Assembly (NCBI RefSeq): GCF_014873145.1
Contig: NZ_JADBEK010000001.1
Location: 11,656,001 to 11,720,000, forward strand
Length of the DNA stretch: 64,000 nt
From: Nonomuraea angiospora
GTDB lineage: Bacteria > Actinomycetota > Actinomycetes > Streptosporangiales > Streptosporangiaceae
Direction: 5' to 3'
Shown one piece after another: positions 34,885 through 44,777 of the stretch; position 1 is the stretch's first letter; each line of letters starts with the position of its first letter. The position numbers were made by a program, and so were the translations under genes. A model generated the notes under the pieces. It did no database searches and had not been told where the DNA came from. It worked only from the letters and a program-made list of their open reading frames with translations.

Positions 34885-36513
34885 ATGCCCGAGCAGCGGC
34901 GGCCGGTTCTGCTGGCCGTGGACGACGACGATCATGTGCTCCGCGCGGTGCGGCGCGACCTGTCCCGCGCCTACCAGGAGCGCTACCGGGTGGTGGCGTC
35001 GAGCTCGCCGGTGGAGGCCACGCGGATCCTCGACCGGCTGCGCGAGCGCCGCGAGGAGGCCGCGCTGATCCTCTCCGACCAGCGCATGCCCGAGATGACC
35101 GGGACCGAGTTCCTGGTGGAGGCCGGCCGGCGCTTCCCCGCCGCCCGCCGCGTCCTGCTGACGGCCTACGCCGACACGAGCGTGGCCATCTCGGCGATCA
35201 ACGAGGTGCGGCTGGACCACTATCTCGTCAAGCCGTGGGAGCCGCCGGAGGAGCGGCTCTACCCCGTGCTCGACGACCTGCTGTCGGACTGGGAGTCCGC
35301 CCACGAGCCCCCGTACCAGGGCATCCGCCTGGTCGGCCACCGGTTCGCGCCCGCCACGCACCGGCTGCGCGACCTGCTCACCCGCTACCGCCTGCCGTTC
35401 AGGTTCGAGGAGGCGGAGCCGGGCGACCCGGCGGCGCCCGAGGTCGTGCTGCCCGACGGGCGCCGGCTGGCCCGCCCCGGGCACGGCGAGGTGGTGGCGG
35501 CCCTGGGCCTGGCGACGGAGCTCAGCCACCCGCACTACGACGTGGCGATCGTCGGAGGCGGCCCGACCGGGCTGGCCGCGTCGGTCTACGCCTCGTCCGA
35601 GGGGATGGCGACGCTGCTCATCGAGGCGTACGTGCCGGGCGGCCAGGCCGGCACCTCCAGCCGGATCGAGAACTACCTCGGCTTCCCGTCCGGGATCTCC
35701 GGCGTCGATCTGACCAACCGCGCCATGGCGCAGGCCCGCAGGTTCGGCGTGGACGTGCTGGCCCCCGTCGAGGCCAGGCGGCTGAGCCGGGCCGGCCGGG
35801 CCTGCGTGCTGAACCTGTCCGACGGCAAGGAGATCACCGCCGCCACCGTGCTGCTGTCGCCGGGCCTGTCCTACCGCGGTCTCGACGCCGAGGACGCGGG
35901 CCGCTTCGAGGGGGCCGGCATCTACTACGGGGCGGCCCTGACGGAGACCGAGTCGTGCGTGGGGCGGCACGTGTGGATCGTGGGCGGCGCCAACTCCGCC
36001 GGCCAGGCGGCCCTGCACTTCTCCCGGCACGCCTGCCACGTCACCATGGTGGTCCGGGCGGACAGCCTGGCCAGCGGCATGTCCGCGTACCTGGTGGACG
36101 AGATCGCCGCGACCGGCAACATCACGGTCATGACGAACACCCTCGTGGTCGCCACCGGCGGCGCGGACCGGCTGGAGCACATCACGCTGCGCGACACCCG
36201 CAGCGGCGAGGTGAGCACGCGGGAGGCCGAGCACGTCTTCGTGTTCATCGGCGCCCGCCCGCGCACCGAGTGGCTGGACGACCTCGTGCGCAGGGACGCC
36301 CACGGCTTCCTGCTGACCGGCCCCGACCTCGGTCCGGTGGCGGGGCTGGCGAGCTGGGACCTGCCGAGGCAGCCGCTGCTGCTGGAGACGAGCGTGCCGG
36401 GCGTGTTCGCCGCCGGCGACGTGCGCGCCAACTCCGTCAAGCGGCTGGCCTCGGGCGTCGGCGAGGGCGCCATGGCGGTGTCGATGATCCACCGCTACCA
36501 CTCGGAGAGCTGA
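34885..36513 (+). CDS. Response-regulator receiver fused to thioredoxin-reductase-like flavoprotein
   Basis: A 542-residue fusion. The receiver (1-125) has LLAVDDDDHV, a phospho-acceptor aspartate in LILSDQRMPEMTG and the lysine of YLVKPWE. A linker leads to an FAD domain (VAIVGGGPTGLAAS), an NADPH domain (VWIVGGANSAGQAAL) and a C-terminal FAD motif (GVFAAGDVRANSVKR). The redox CxxC expected before the NADPH motif is replaced by GAAL (GIYYGAALTETESC), so it cannot reduce thioredoxin in the usual way. A histidine-kinase gene 7 bp downstream on the opposite strand is a plausible partner. The ATG follows GGAGGGTCGTGAC. Confidence 0.92.
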   Translation: MPEQRRPVLLAVDDDDHVLRAVRRDLSRAYQERYRVVASSSPVEATRILDRLRERREEAALILSDQRMPEMTGTEFLVEAGRRFPAARRVLLTAYADTSVAISAINEVRLDHYLVKPWEPPEERLYPVLDDLLSDWESAHEPPYQGIRLVGHRFAPATHRLRDLLTRYRLPFRFEEAEPGDPAAPEVVLPDGRRLARPGHGEVVAALGLATELSHPHYDVAIVGGGPTGLAASVYASSEGMATLLIEAYVPGGQAGTSSRIENYLGFPSGISGVDLTNRAMAQARRFGVDVLAPVEARRLSRAGRACVLNLSDGKEITAATVLLSPGLSYRGLDAEDAGRFEGAGIYYGAALTETESCVGRHVWIVGGANSAGQAALHFSRHACHVTMVVRADSLASGMSAYLVDEIAATGNITVMTNTLVVATGGADRLEHITLRDTRSGEVSTREAEHVFVFIGARPRTEWLDDLVRRDAHGFLLTGPDLGPVAGLASWDLPRQPLLLETSVPGVFAAGDVRANSVKRLASGVGEGAMAVSMIHRYHSES

Positions 36514-36520
36514 CCCCCCT

Positions 36521-37921
36521 TCATGCGGGGTCCCGGGCCAGCGGCAGCCGCACCACGAACCGCGTGTCGCCCGGCCGCGAGTCGACCTCCATCGTGCCGC
36601 CGTGCCGCTGCGCCACGATGTCCATGCTGACGTGGAGCCCGAGACCGGTCCCCTTGCCCAGGTCCTTGGTGGTGAAGAAGGGCTGGAAGACGTTCGGCAG
36701 CGCCTCGGCGGGGATGCCGTGGCCGGTGTCGCGGAACTCCACCACGGCGTGGTCGCCCTCCCGCCTGGTGCTGATCGTCAGCTCGCCCTCGCCGCCCATG
36801 GCGTCCACGGCGTTGTCGATGAGGTTGGTCCAGACCTGGTTGAGCTCGCTGGGGAAGGCCTGCAGGTCGGGGACGCCGCCGTACTCCCGGCGTACGCGGA
36901 TGTTGCGCAGCTTGGGCGCCATGAGGGCCAGCGTGGCCTCCAGCCCCTCGCGCAGGTCGGCGTCCCGCTGGGGCGCGCGGTCCAGGTTCGTGTAGGCCGA
37001 GGTGCGCCGTACCAGCTCCACCACCCGCTCGGCCGCCTCGGCCGCGTCGCCGGCGAGCGTCCGGATGCGCAGCACCGGCACCAGGTACGCCAGCGCCGCG
37101 GCGAGCGCGTCCGGCCGCAGCCCGGCGGCGAGCCCGTCGAGCTCGGCGCGGTCCACGCCGTGCTCGGCGAGGTCGTCGGCCAGGTCGATGGTCTGGCCGA
37201 GGCCCTGCTCGCGCAGCCAGTCGGCGACGTCGTCGGCCGCCTCCGCCTCGGCCAGCGGGTCCAGCGCGGCCCCGGAGCCCACCCGGTCCTGGAACCGCGC
37301 GACGAGCCGCGCCTCGGCCTCCTCGCCCGTGCGCCCCCACTCGACCGCGGCGGCGGCCACCCGGGGCGCGAGGCCGCGCAGCTCCCGCGCGGCCCGCAGC
37401 GCGGCCGCCGCCGGGTTGTTCAGCTCGTGGGCCAGACCGGCCGCCAGCATGCCCAGCCCTTCCAGCATGCGGCTGCGCCCGGCCTGGCGCTCCATGGCGT
37501 TGATGCGCCCGGCCAGCACCGGCAGCAGCACCCGGCAGACCTGCGGGCAGCGCTCCAGCATGTCGAAGAACGCGTCCTTGCCGTAGGCCACGACCCGCGC
37601 CGGCCCCACGGCCAGCGCGGTGGCCAGGTACTCGTCGCTGGTGAGCAGCGGCAACTCGCCGATGAACTGGTGCTCCAGCGCGTCGCCGAGGTGCCGGGTG
37701 AGCACCTGCTCCCGCCCGCCGACCAGCTTCGAGACCACGATCTCGCCGTCCAGCAGGATGTAGAAGCCGTCGGCCGGCGCGCCCTCGACGAACAGCGCCT
37801 GCCCGTCGCCGAGCTCCCTGACGGTCCCGGCGCAGGCGAGCCAGTCGAGCTGCTCGTCCGACAGCCCGGCGAACAGCTCGATCCCGGCGAGCCGGCCGGT
37901 CAGCCATGCGGGCGCAGGCAC
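36521..37921 (-). CDS. Histidine kinase with N-terminal cyclic-nucleotide-binding domain
   Basis: A 466-residue cytoplasmic kinase from GTG 37921 (GGAGGA upstream). Residues 10-125 form a CRP-like effector domain (LFAGLSDEQLDWLA, LFVEGAPADGFYILLDGEI, EHQFIGELPLL). The phospho-histidine lies in GLAHELNNPAAAAL near residue 160. A long helical insert precedes the ATPase domain with WTNLIDNAVDAMG, DTGHGIPAEALPNVFQPFFTTKDL in part, and GTGLGLHVS. It converges on the receiver-reductase gene and overlaps the IS701-like gene upstream by 22 bp. It likely phosphorylates the receiver of that fusion. Confidence 0.92.
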   Translation of the reverse strand: MPAPAWLTGRLAGIELFAGLSDEQLDWLACAGTVRELGDGQALFVEGAPADGFYILLDGEIVVSKLVGGREQVLTRHLGDALEHQFIGELPLLTSDEYLATALAVGPARVVAYGKDAFFDMLERCPQVCRVLLPVLAGRINAMERQAGRSRMLEGLGMLAAGLAHELNNPAAAALRAARELRGLAPRVAAAAVEWGRTGEEAEARLVARFQDRVGSGAALDPLAEAEAADDVADWLREQGLGQTIDLADDLAEHGVDRAELDGLAAGLRPDALAAALAYLVPVLRIRTLAGDAAEAAERVVELVRRTSAYTNLDRAPQRDADLREGLEATLALMAPKLRNIRVRREYGGVPDLQAFPSELNQVWTNLIDNAVDAMGGEGELTISTRREGDHAVVEFRDTGHGIPAEALPNVFQPFFTTKDLGKGTGLGLHVSMDIVAQRHGGTMEVDSRPGDTRFVVRLPLARDPA

Positions 37922-38979
37922 AGTTCCTCCGTCTCCCGTCCGTCCAGGCCGCCGCCCAGCAGCCGGTACGCGTGGGCCACCGACACCAGCGTGACGTGGT
38001 GGTGCCAGCCCTGGAAGGAGCGGCCCTCGAAGTGCTGCAGGCCGGACTCGGCGGCGACCGACGCGAGCACGGCCGCCGCCCTGTTGCGCAGCCCGACCAG
38101 GCCGGCCAGGTCGGACACCCGGTTGCGGCCCAGGTCGGTCAGCCACATCGCCCGCGCCCCCGAGCGCGGGTACCAGCGGTGGCCCGCCCCGGGCGGCCGC
38201 GCGCCCGCCTGCCCCTGCACGACCTGCAGCCGGGGCCGCAACGGCTCCAGCACCGGGCGGGCGGGCAGTCCGGCCCCGCCGGCCGGCAGCGTGCCGGGGG
38301 CGACGCGGACGAGGTAGGGCAGCCCGCGCTCGGCGAGCCCGGCGAGGAGGAGCTCCACGCCGGGCATCGACCTGCCGTCCACCACGATGGGCGCCGGGGG
38401 CAGCCCCCAGTCGACCACCATCTCGTCGATGGCCTGCAGCAGGTGCCGCCAGTGCGGCCGGCTGTGCTCGTGGGCCGGTACGCGGGCCCGGCTGCGCAGG
38501 CCGTCGTCCTCGTCCCACGAGCGGGGCAGCAGCAGCCGCCAGTTGACCGGGCAGCCGCCGTCCTCGCCCACCATCACGACCGCCAGGCCGAGCTGGCAGT
38601 TGAGGAGGCGGCCCGCGGAGTTGGCGAACTGCCGCGCCACGCCCACCGACTTGGACCCGTTCTTCGGGAAGACGACCTCCTCCAGCACCCACGCCTTCGG
38701 GCGGATCGCCTCGACGAGCAGCTGGGCCAGGCGCTGCCGGACGGGCGCCCAGTCCCAGGGGCTCTGGTTGATGAACTGCTGGAGGCACTGGTCGACGGGC
38801 CGCCCCACGACCTGGTTGGAGATCCGGCGGATCGACTTGCGGCCCTGGACGGAGACCAGGCCGTTGACGTAGACCTCGCCCCACCGGCGCTGATCGGAAC
38901 GGAGGAAAGACGCGAACAGGTCCTCACAGAAAGGAGAGAGCCAAATCTCGCGCGAATGCAAATCCGCGTAGACGGTCAT
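37900..38979 (-). CDS. IS701-like transposase gene, possibly domesticated
   Basis: A 359-residue protein with the IS701 N-terminal pattern (GRKSIRRISNQVVGRPVDQCLQQFINQSPWDWAPVRQRLAQ in pieces), KAWVLEEVVFPKNGSKSVGVARQF, and a DDE-type core (PIVVDGRSMPGVELLLAGL). The length is slightly below typical IS701 transposases (about 400). I see no terminal inverted repeats, no target duplication, and the gene overlaps the kinase gene by 22 bp, so it is not an ordinary intact insertion. IS701-like proteins without mobile ends recur near actinobacterial regulatory and biosynthetic genes. Whether the acidic triad is complete cannot be judged. Confidence 0.8.
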   Translation of the reverse strand: MTVYADLHSREIWLSPFCEDLFASFLRSDQRRWGEVYVNGLVSVQGRKSIRRISNQVVGRPVDQCLQQFINQSPWDWAPVRQRLAQLLVEAIRPKAWVLEEVVFPKNGSKSVGVARQFANSAGRLLNCQLGLAVVMVGEDGGCPVNWRLLLPRSWDEDDGLRSRARVPAHEHSRPHWRHLLQAIDEMVVDWGLPPAPIVVDGRSMPGVELLLAGLAERGLPYLVRVAPGTLPAGGAGLPARPVLEPLRPRLQVVQGQAGARPPGAGHRWYPRSGARAMWLTDLGRNRVSDLAGLVGLRNRAAAVLASVAAESGLQHFEGRSFQGWHHHVTLVSVAHAYRLLGGGLDGRETEELCLRPHG

Positions 38980-39091
38980 ACGACCAACCCCTATAAATCG
39001 AACATCCCCCTTTCCTTGAATTATTGAAATGTTCCGGGCCGGCTGACAGGACGAGGTTGTGCTGGCACTCTCGCTGCTACCTATGAGACTT

Positions 39092-40672
39092 CTACTTATG
39101 GGACCGGACGAGGTCGGCCGCGCGCTCGCCGATCATCACGACCGTGGTGTGCGGGTGCGCGTTGACCAGCGAGGGCATGACGGAGGCGTCGGCCACGCGC
39201 AGCCCCTCCACGCCCCGCACCCGCAGCCGGGGATCGACCACGGCCGAGGCGTCGGTGCCCATCCGGCAGGAGCCGGCGAAGTGGTAGTAGGACCCGGTGT
39301 TGGCCTTCACCCAGGCGCGCAGCTCGGCGCGGGTGGTCACGCCGGGCCCTGGGGCGACCTCGGTCAGCCCCCACCTGCCGGTGAACGCCTTGGTGCGGTA
39401 GATGTCCCTGGCGACCTCCACGGCGGTGACCGTGCGCTCCAGGTCCACCGGGTCGCCGAAGTAGTTGGCGTTGATCCGCGGGTAGGCGGTGGGGTCGGTG
39501 CCCGCCAGCCGTACCCATCCCCGGGAGACCGGCGACACCAGGCCGGTCAGGCTGAGGACCACGTGCGGGTCCACGAGCTCCCGCACCGGCGCGACCGGCT
39601 GGCCGGTCTGCACGCGGCGGATGACGTTGGCGAAGAACTTCTCGCCGAACGGCGCGCGGTGGACCAGTGCGACCTCCAGGTCGGGGACGGGCAGCCCGTC
39701 CTGCGACCCGCAGAAGAGCGCGACCTCGGTCACGTTGCCGCGCGGGTCGTCGCCCGGCTCGGCCAGGTAGCCGATCGGCCCGATGACCAGCGGGTGGTCG
39801 TGGAAGTTGGCCCCGACCCCGGGCAGGTCGGCCACGACCGGGATGCCGAGCTCGGCCAGGTCGCCGGCCGGGCCCAGGCCCGACAGCAGCAGCAGCTTGG
39901 GCGACTGGATGGCGCCCGCGCACAGCACCACCTCGGCCTCGGCCCGCGCCGTGTGCGCCTGGCCCTCGCGCAGGTACTCCACGCCGGCGCAGCGGGTCCC
40001 CTCGAACAGCAGCCGGGCCGCGAGTGCCGCGCTCAGCACGGTGAGGTTGGGCCGGTCGAGCGCGGGATCGAGGTAGGACTCGCGGGCGCCCCTGCGCCGG
40101 CCGTCCTTGATGTTCACGTGGTGCCAGCCCGCGCCGAACAGGCCCGCGTTGAAGTCGTCCAGGCGCGGGTGGCCGAGCTCGACGCAGGCCTCGATGAACG
40201 TCTCCGACACCGGGTTGCCCGTCTCGGCCGCGTCGGCCACGGTCATCGGACCGTCCTTGCCGGCCAGCGGGTTGTGCCCGTCGCGCTGGTCCTCCAGGCG
40301 CTGCAGCCACGGCAGCACGTCGTCGAAGGACCAGCCGGGACACCCGTGGTAGGCCCAGTCGTCGTAGTCCTGGGGACGGCCCCTGGTGTGCATCATGTGG
40401 TAGATGTTCGAGGTGCCGCCCAGGCCCCGGCCGGCGGCCGAGTAGACGCGGTTGCCGTCCAGGCCGGGCTGGGGCTCGCTCATGTACGCCCAGTCCAGGT
40501 CGGTCAGCAGCACCTCGTTCCACCGCCACGGCGTGGTGACCGCGTCGGTGACCTGCGCGTCGCCCGCCTCCAGGAGCAGCACGGAGGCGTCGGGGTCCTC
40601 GCTGAGCCGGGCGGCCACCACCGAGCCGGCCGCGCCGGCGCCGATGACGATGTACCTGTAGGTGTCTGGCAC
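39092..40672 (-). CDS. GMC family FAD oxidoreductase
   Basis: A 526-residue flavoenzyme of the choline dehydrogenase/glucose oxidase superfamily. GTG 40672 is preferred because AAGGAG lies 6 bases upstream; an ATG at 40687 sits before that site. FAD motifs are [20 protein letters not shown] and the C-terminal [29 protein letters not shown], where His-His mark the active site; GRGLGGTSN is also present. It oxidises an alcohol to aldehyde or ketone; the substrate is unknown. It lies 11 bp after a second GMC gene. Confidence 0.9.
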   Translation of the reverse strand: MPDTYRYIVIGAGAAGSVVAARLSEDPDASVLLLEAGDAQVTDAVTTPWRWNEVLLTDLDWAYMSEPQPGLDGNRVYSAAGRGLGGTSNIYHMMHTRGRPQDYDDWAYHGCPGWSFDDVLPWLQRLEDQRDGHNPLAGKDGPMTVADAAETGNPVSETFIEACVELGHPRLDDFNAGLFGAGWHHVNIKDGRRRGARESYLDPALDRPNLTVLSAALAARLLFEGTRCAGVEYLREGQAHTARAEAEVVLCAGAIQSPKLLLLSGLGPAGDLAELGIPVVADLPGVGANFHDHPLVIGPIGYLAEPGDDPRGNVTEVALFCGSQDGLPVPDLEVALVHRAPFGEKFFANVIRRVQTGQPVAPVRELVDPHVVLSLTGLVSPVSRGWVRLAGTDPTAYPRINANYFGDPVDLERTVTAVEVARDIYRTKAFTGRWGLTEVAPGPGVTTRAELRAWVKANTGSYYHFAGSCRMGTDASAVVDPRLRVRGVEGLRVADASVMPSLVNAHPHTTVVMIGERAADLVRSHK

Positions 40673-40683
40673 GGTCGGCTCCT

Positions 40684-42195
40684 TCATGTGAGCAGGTCGG
40701 CCGCGCGCTCCCCGATCATGACGGTGGCGGCGGCGGTGTTGCCCGCGGGGATGGACGGCATGATCGAGGCGTCGGCGACGCGCAGCCGCTCGACCCCGTG
40801 GACGCGCAGCGCCGCGTCGACCACGGCCAGCGGGTCGCGTCCCATGCGGCAGGTGCCCACCGGATGCCACACGGTGGTCGCGGTGGCGCGGACGTAGGCG
40901 GGCAGGTCGGCGCCGTGGCCGGGCGCGCTCTCCCGGTCGTGCAACGAGCACATCGAGCTGCTGTGCGCCAGCTCCCTGGACAGCTCGATCCCGCGTACGA
41001 GCGCCGCCAGGTCGGCGGGGTCCTCGAGGTAGCGGGGATCGACCAGGGGCGCGTCGGCGGGATCCGCCGACCGCAGGGCGAGCCTGCCCCTGCTGCGCGG
41101 CCGCGCGAGCACGGGGGCGAAGGTGAAGGCGGGCCCGTCGACGCGGTACTCGTCGGCCACGAACTGCACGGGGCCGAACAGCATCTGGAGATCGGGGTCG
41201 TCCGGCGGGAACAGCCCCGCTTCGGCCAGCAGTTCGGGCAGCGGCAGGATCGACCGCGCGGCGTAGGCGACGCCGAGGATGAGGTGGTCGTGCAGGTTGG
41301 CGCCGACGCCGGGCAGGTCGGCGGCGACCGCCAGCCCGTGCTCGCGCAGGGCCTCGGCCGGGCCGATCCCGGAGAGCATCAGCAGCTTGGGCGTGGCGAG
41401 CGCGCCGCAGGAGACGATCACCTCGGCGCTCGCCCCGGCGCGGTGGACGGCGCCGTCGCGCACGTACTCCACGCCCGTGGCCGTCGCGCCGTCCAGCAGC
41501 ACGCGGGTCGCCGTCGTGCCGGTCTCGACGGTGAGGCGGGGATGCCCGCGCAGCGGGTCGAGGTAGGCGGAGGCCGTGCTCGAACGCTGGTTGTCCTTCG
41601 TCCTGGTGGACTGGTAGGCGAAGGCGCCCTCCTGCGCGGCGCCGTTGTAGTCCCAGTCCTCCCCGCCGGGGAAGCCCAGCTCGGCGGCGGCGCGCAGGAA
41701 GGCGCGCGACACCTCCGACATCGCGGACAGGCGGGCCACCTTCATCGGCCCGTCCGCGCCGTGGTACGGCCCGGCGCCCTCCTCGTAGTCCTCGGCCCGC
41801 TTGAAGCAGGTCAGCACCTCGTCGTACGACCAGCCCTCGTTGCCCTGGGCGGCCCAGCCGTCGTAGTCGCGGCGGTTGCCCCGGACGTACAGCATGGCGT
41901 TGACCGAACTGCCGCCGCCCAGCACCTTGCCCTGCGGCAGCGGGATCGTCCGCCAGCCCAGCCCGGCCTGCGGAACCGTGACGTACGGCCAGGTGACGGC
42001 GGGGTCCTGCCAGAGCGAGGCCATGCCGGGGATGCCCGTCTGGCGGATGGCCGCCAGACCGGCGTCGCCGCCGGACTCCAGCAGGAGCACGCGTGCCCCG
42101 GTCCGCTCGACGAGCCGGGCGGCGACGACCGCCCCGGCCGCGCCGGCGCCCACGACGATGTAGTCGTATCCCTTTTTCTGGTCACCGGCGGACAT
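40684..42195 (-). CDS. GMC family FAD oxidoreductase (second copy)
   Basis: A 503-residue paralogue of the downstream enzyme. It shows [67 protein letters not shown] and [29 protein letters not shown]. The active-site pair here is His ([10 protein letters not shown]) with Asn (AGNT), unlike the His-His of its neighbour, which suggests different substrates. The ATG overlaps the EthD gene stop by one base. Membership of a co-transcribed set with an EthD protein suggests a degradative route for an aromatic or terpenoid alcohol (inference). Confidence 0.92.
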   Translation of the reverse strand: MSAGDQKKGYDYIVVGAGAAGAVVAARLVERTGARVLLLESGGDAGLAAIRQTGIPGMASLWQDPAVTWPYVTVPQAGLGWRTIPLPQGKVLGGGSSVNAMLYVRGNRRDYDGWAAQGNEGWSYDEVLTCFKRAEDYEEGAGPYHGADGPMKVARLSAMSEVSRAFLRAAAELGFPGGEDWDYNGAAQEGAFAYQSTRTKDNQRSSTASAYLDPLRGHPRLTVETGTTATRVLLDGATATGVEYVRDGAVHRAGASAEVIVSCGALATPKLLMLSGIGPAEALREHGLAVAADLPGVGANLHDHLILGVAYAARSILPLPELLAEAGLFPPDDPDLQMLFGPVQFVADEYRVDGPAFTFAPVLARPRSRGRLALRSADPADAPLVDPRYLEDPADLAALVRGIELSRELAHSSSMCSLHDRESAPGHGADLPAYVRATATTVWHPVGTCRMGRDPLAVVDAALRVHGVERLRVADASIMPSIPAGNTAAATVMIGERAADLLT

Positions 42196-42887
42196 CAGCG
42201 GCTCTCCGGCCCGATGACCCAGTGCTCGGTGACGGCCATCCGGTGTACGTACCTCGGCTCGACCAGCGTCTCCATGTCGGCCACGACCTTGGCGTACTCG
42301 GGCGAGGCGAGCGCCGCCTCCATGGCGTCCCTGTCGTCGAACCACAGGAGGTGAGCGGCGTCGAGCATTGCCTCGCCGATGGCGTACGCACCGTCCCTGA
42401 CGTGGCACTGGAGGTAGCGGCGCAGCCCCGGCACCTGCGCGACCAGCTCGGCGTGCGGGCCGAGGTCGGCGCTCCTGAAGTCGGCCAGCGGCAGCCCTTC
42501 CTTCCGCTTGACCAGCACGATCAGCTTCACGCCCGACGGCGGGGCGAGCTCGGGCCCCGGCACCAGTTCGTGCGCGTCGGTGTCGAGCACGACCGTGCGC
42601 CAGAACGCCGCCCAGCGCGGCTCGTCGGCCCGCGCGCCCTCCAGGAACTCGGGCGTCTGCAGCGACTCGAGCTGCTCGCGCTCGTCGCGCAGCCAGATCT
42701 CCGCGACGCCGCTCCACAGCGGCTCGCCCTCGTCGGGCCGGAGCGGGATCCGGGTGTCGATCAGGTACTTCCTGATCTGCGGGATCTTGCTGGCGTACCG
42801 GACGGCGTGCACGTTCAGCCAGTACTGCTGGAACTCCTCCTCCGTCATCCCGGGCTTGGGCGCGGCGAAGATGAGCTGATGGATCAC
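42195..42887 (-). CDS. Two-domain EthD-family protein
   Basis: A 230-residue protein with two ferredoxin-like EthD repeats. The first starts VIHQLIFAAPKPGMTEEEFQQYW and the second GVKLIVLVKRKEGLPLADF; both have the W/H-rich EthD loops. GTG 42887 is preferred because GGAGGAG lies about 6 bases upstream, although the frame extends to 42905. EthD-like domains occur in polyketide cyclases and alkyl-ether degradation proteins, and their reaction is often uncertain. It heads a three-gene transcript with two GMC oxidoreductases. Confidence 0.85.
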   Translation of the reverse strand: MIHQLIFAAPKPGMTEEEFQQYWLNVHAVRYASKIPQIRKYLIDTRIPLRPDEGEPLWSGVAEIWLRDEREQLESLQTPEFLEGARADEPRWAAFWRTVVLDTDAHELVPGPELAPPSGVKLIVLVKRKEGLPLADFRSADLGPHAELVAQVPGLRRYLQCHVRDGAYAIGEAMLDAAHLLWFDDRDAMEAALASPEYAKVVADMETLVEPRYVHRMAVTEHWVIGPESR

Positions 42888-43007
42888 GGTGTTCTCCTCC
42901 GTCACTCGGTGTGTCCGACGCTAGGAGCGCGCGTCCGCGCCGGGAAGCGCGCCCGGCGGCGCCGCGCTGACAAAGTCAAGTAGGGTGCGGCACTTGGCCA
43001 GGTGCCG

Positions 43008-44627
43008 CTACGGCAGCGAGACCGACTGGGCGTGCCGGAAGACGTCGCGGGGGTCGTAGACCGCCTTGACCTGCTGGAGCCGGGCGTAGTTGCCCTTGTA
43101 GTACAGGGTCTGCCACGGCACGCCGGAGCGGTTGAAGGCGGGGTCGGTGATGTCGGGGTCGGGGTTGTTGATGTAGCAGCCGTCGGCCTGATCGCCGGGC
43201 ACCGGATAGCCGCCGGTGGCCGCCCACACCGAGCCGTACAGGTCGCGCAGCCAGCCGATGTTGGCGGCGTCGGCGGCCGGGTCCTGCCACTGGGTCTCGA
43301 ACAGCGTCCAGAACGCGGCGTCGCGGTGCGCCAGCGCGGTGCGCGTGGCGGGGACGGCGTTGATCGCGCCGCCGCTGAACCCGGCCAGGGTCACTGCGGC
43401 CGCCGGGTTGGCGAAGTCCGTACGGGTGAGCGCGTCGTACATCGCGCCCGCCTGCGCGGCCGTGTACGAGCGCCGCAGGTAGGCCGACTTGGAGGAGCCG
43501 CGCAGCGTCGGATTGATGAACGAGGGGATGCTGGCGGCGATCAGCTTGACCGCGCGCAACCACGGGAGCCGCTGCGCCGGCTGGGCCGCCACCACGGCGT
43601 CGGCGCCGAGTCCGGCGGTCAGGGCCCCGAGGTAGTCGGCGAGGATCCGCGCCGCGTCGGGGGCGGTGGCGTCGACCTGGGTCAGCAGGAAGACGTTTCC
43701 GCTGGAGCGGTGCGAGAGCGAGGCGACGCCGGACAGGATCCTGGCGGGGGAGTCGGGCGCGGCGTGTCCCTCGTACCAGGCGCCCCAGTTCGTGACCAGG
43801 GTGGCGAACTTCGTGCGGTCCAGCATGCTCCACGGGATGCCGACGGCGCTGAGCAGCACGTCCTTGGGCGGGTTGACGAGCAGGCGGCTCGGGTTGGCGC
43901 CGCTCGTGCCCGGCGTGCGGAACCAGAAGCGGGTGACGATGCCGAAGTTGCCGCCCCCGCCGCCGGCGCACGCCCACCACAGATCGCGGTTGGGGTCGCC
44001 CGGATCGCGCGAGGCCGTCACGGCGCGGGCGGTGCCCGAGCGGTCCACGACCACGACCTCGACCGCCGCCAGGTGGTCGATCACGGCCCCGAACTGCCGG
44101 GACAGGAAGCCGTACCCGCCGCCGGTGGCGTGGCCGCCGATGCCGACCGTGGGGCACATCCCGCCGGGGACGGTCACGCCCCACTTCTTGAACAACGTGT
44201 CGTAGACGCCCGACAGCCGGGCGCCGCCCTCGACAGCGAACGCGCCCCGCTGCTGGTCGAAGTAGACCTCGTCCAGCCCGGACAGGTCGATGACGACGTC
44301 CACGTCGGAGTTGAACACGAACGGGGCCAGGCAGTGGCCGCCGGACACCACCGAGATCCGCCTGCCCGCGTCGACCGCCTCCTGCACCGCGGCGACGACC
44401 TGGGCGGTCGAGCTGACCACGCGCACGTAGTCGGGCGCGCCGACCCAGCGCTGGTTGTAGCCCACGGTCAGTTCCTGGTAGCGGGGGTCGCCCGGGTAGA
44501 CGGTGACCGGCCCGGTGATCGGCGCGCCGGATGACGCGGTGGCTCCGGCGGGGGACGCGGGCAGCGTCGCGGCACCCGCCACCAGCGCGGCGCCGCCCAG
44601 TAATCCCCGCCTCGACGGACGTTCCAT
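43008..44627 (-). CDS. Tat-exported bicovalent FAD oxidoreductase (BBE-like)
   Basis: A 539-residue flavoenzyme. The N-terminus MERPSRRGLLGGAALVAGAA has the twin-arginine motif and hydrophobic region, cleaved near ASPAGATA. The mature enzyme has the berberine-bridge-type FAD domain: SVVSGGHCLAP with the histidine and GGMCPTVGIGGHATGGGYG with the cysteine that bind FAD covalently at two points. GVPWQTLYYKGNYARLQQVK is the C-terminal BBE segment. It oxidises carbohydrates or alcohols outside the cytoplasm; the substrate is unknown. It sits 120 bp upstream of the EthD gene on the same strand. Confidence 0.92.
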   Translation of the reverse strand: MERPSRRGLLGGAALVAGAATLPASPAGATASSGAPITGPVTVYPGDPRYQELTVGYNQRWVGAPDYVRVVSSTAQVVAAVQEAVDAGRRISVVSGGHCLAPFVFNSDVDVVIDLSGLDEVYFDQQRGAFAVEGGARLSGVYDTLFKKWGVTVPGGMCPTVGIGGHATGGGYGFLSRQFGAVIDHLAAVEVVVVDRSGTARAVTASRDPGDPNRDLWWACAGGGGGNFGIVTRFWFRTPGTSGANPSRLLVNPPKDVLLSAVGIPWSMLDRTKFATLVTNWGAWYEGHAAPDSPARILSGVASLSHRSSGNVFLLTQVDATAPDAARILADYLGALTAGLGADAVVAAQPAQRLPWLRAVKLIAASIPSFINPTLRGSSKSAYLRRSYTAAQAGAMYDALTRTDFANPAAAVTLAGFSGGAINAVPATRTALAHRDAAFWTLFETQWQDPAADAANIGWLRDLYGSVWAATGGYPVPGDQADGCYINNPDPDITDPAFNRSGVPWQTLYYKGNYARLQQVKAVYDPRDVFRHAQSVSLP

Positions 44628-44777
44628 GATCGCTCCTTCAGAGGGTGATCGTCAGGACCTCCTCATGGTGTCCCGGCCTCCCGCGGATGCCGCGAAAAAG
44701 GATCGGAGTCCGTTACCTCCTGCCGCCTACCTCACGAAGAGGGCGGCGGACCTCACGAAGTGCGTTCTCGACGGCCT

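Noticed and set aside
37900..38979. Intact insertion sequence
   Set aside because: No terminal inverted repeats or target duplication could be found and the gene overlaps its neighbour.
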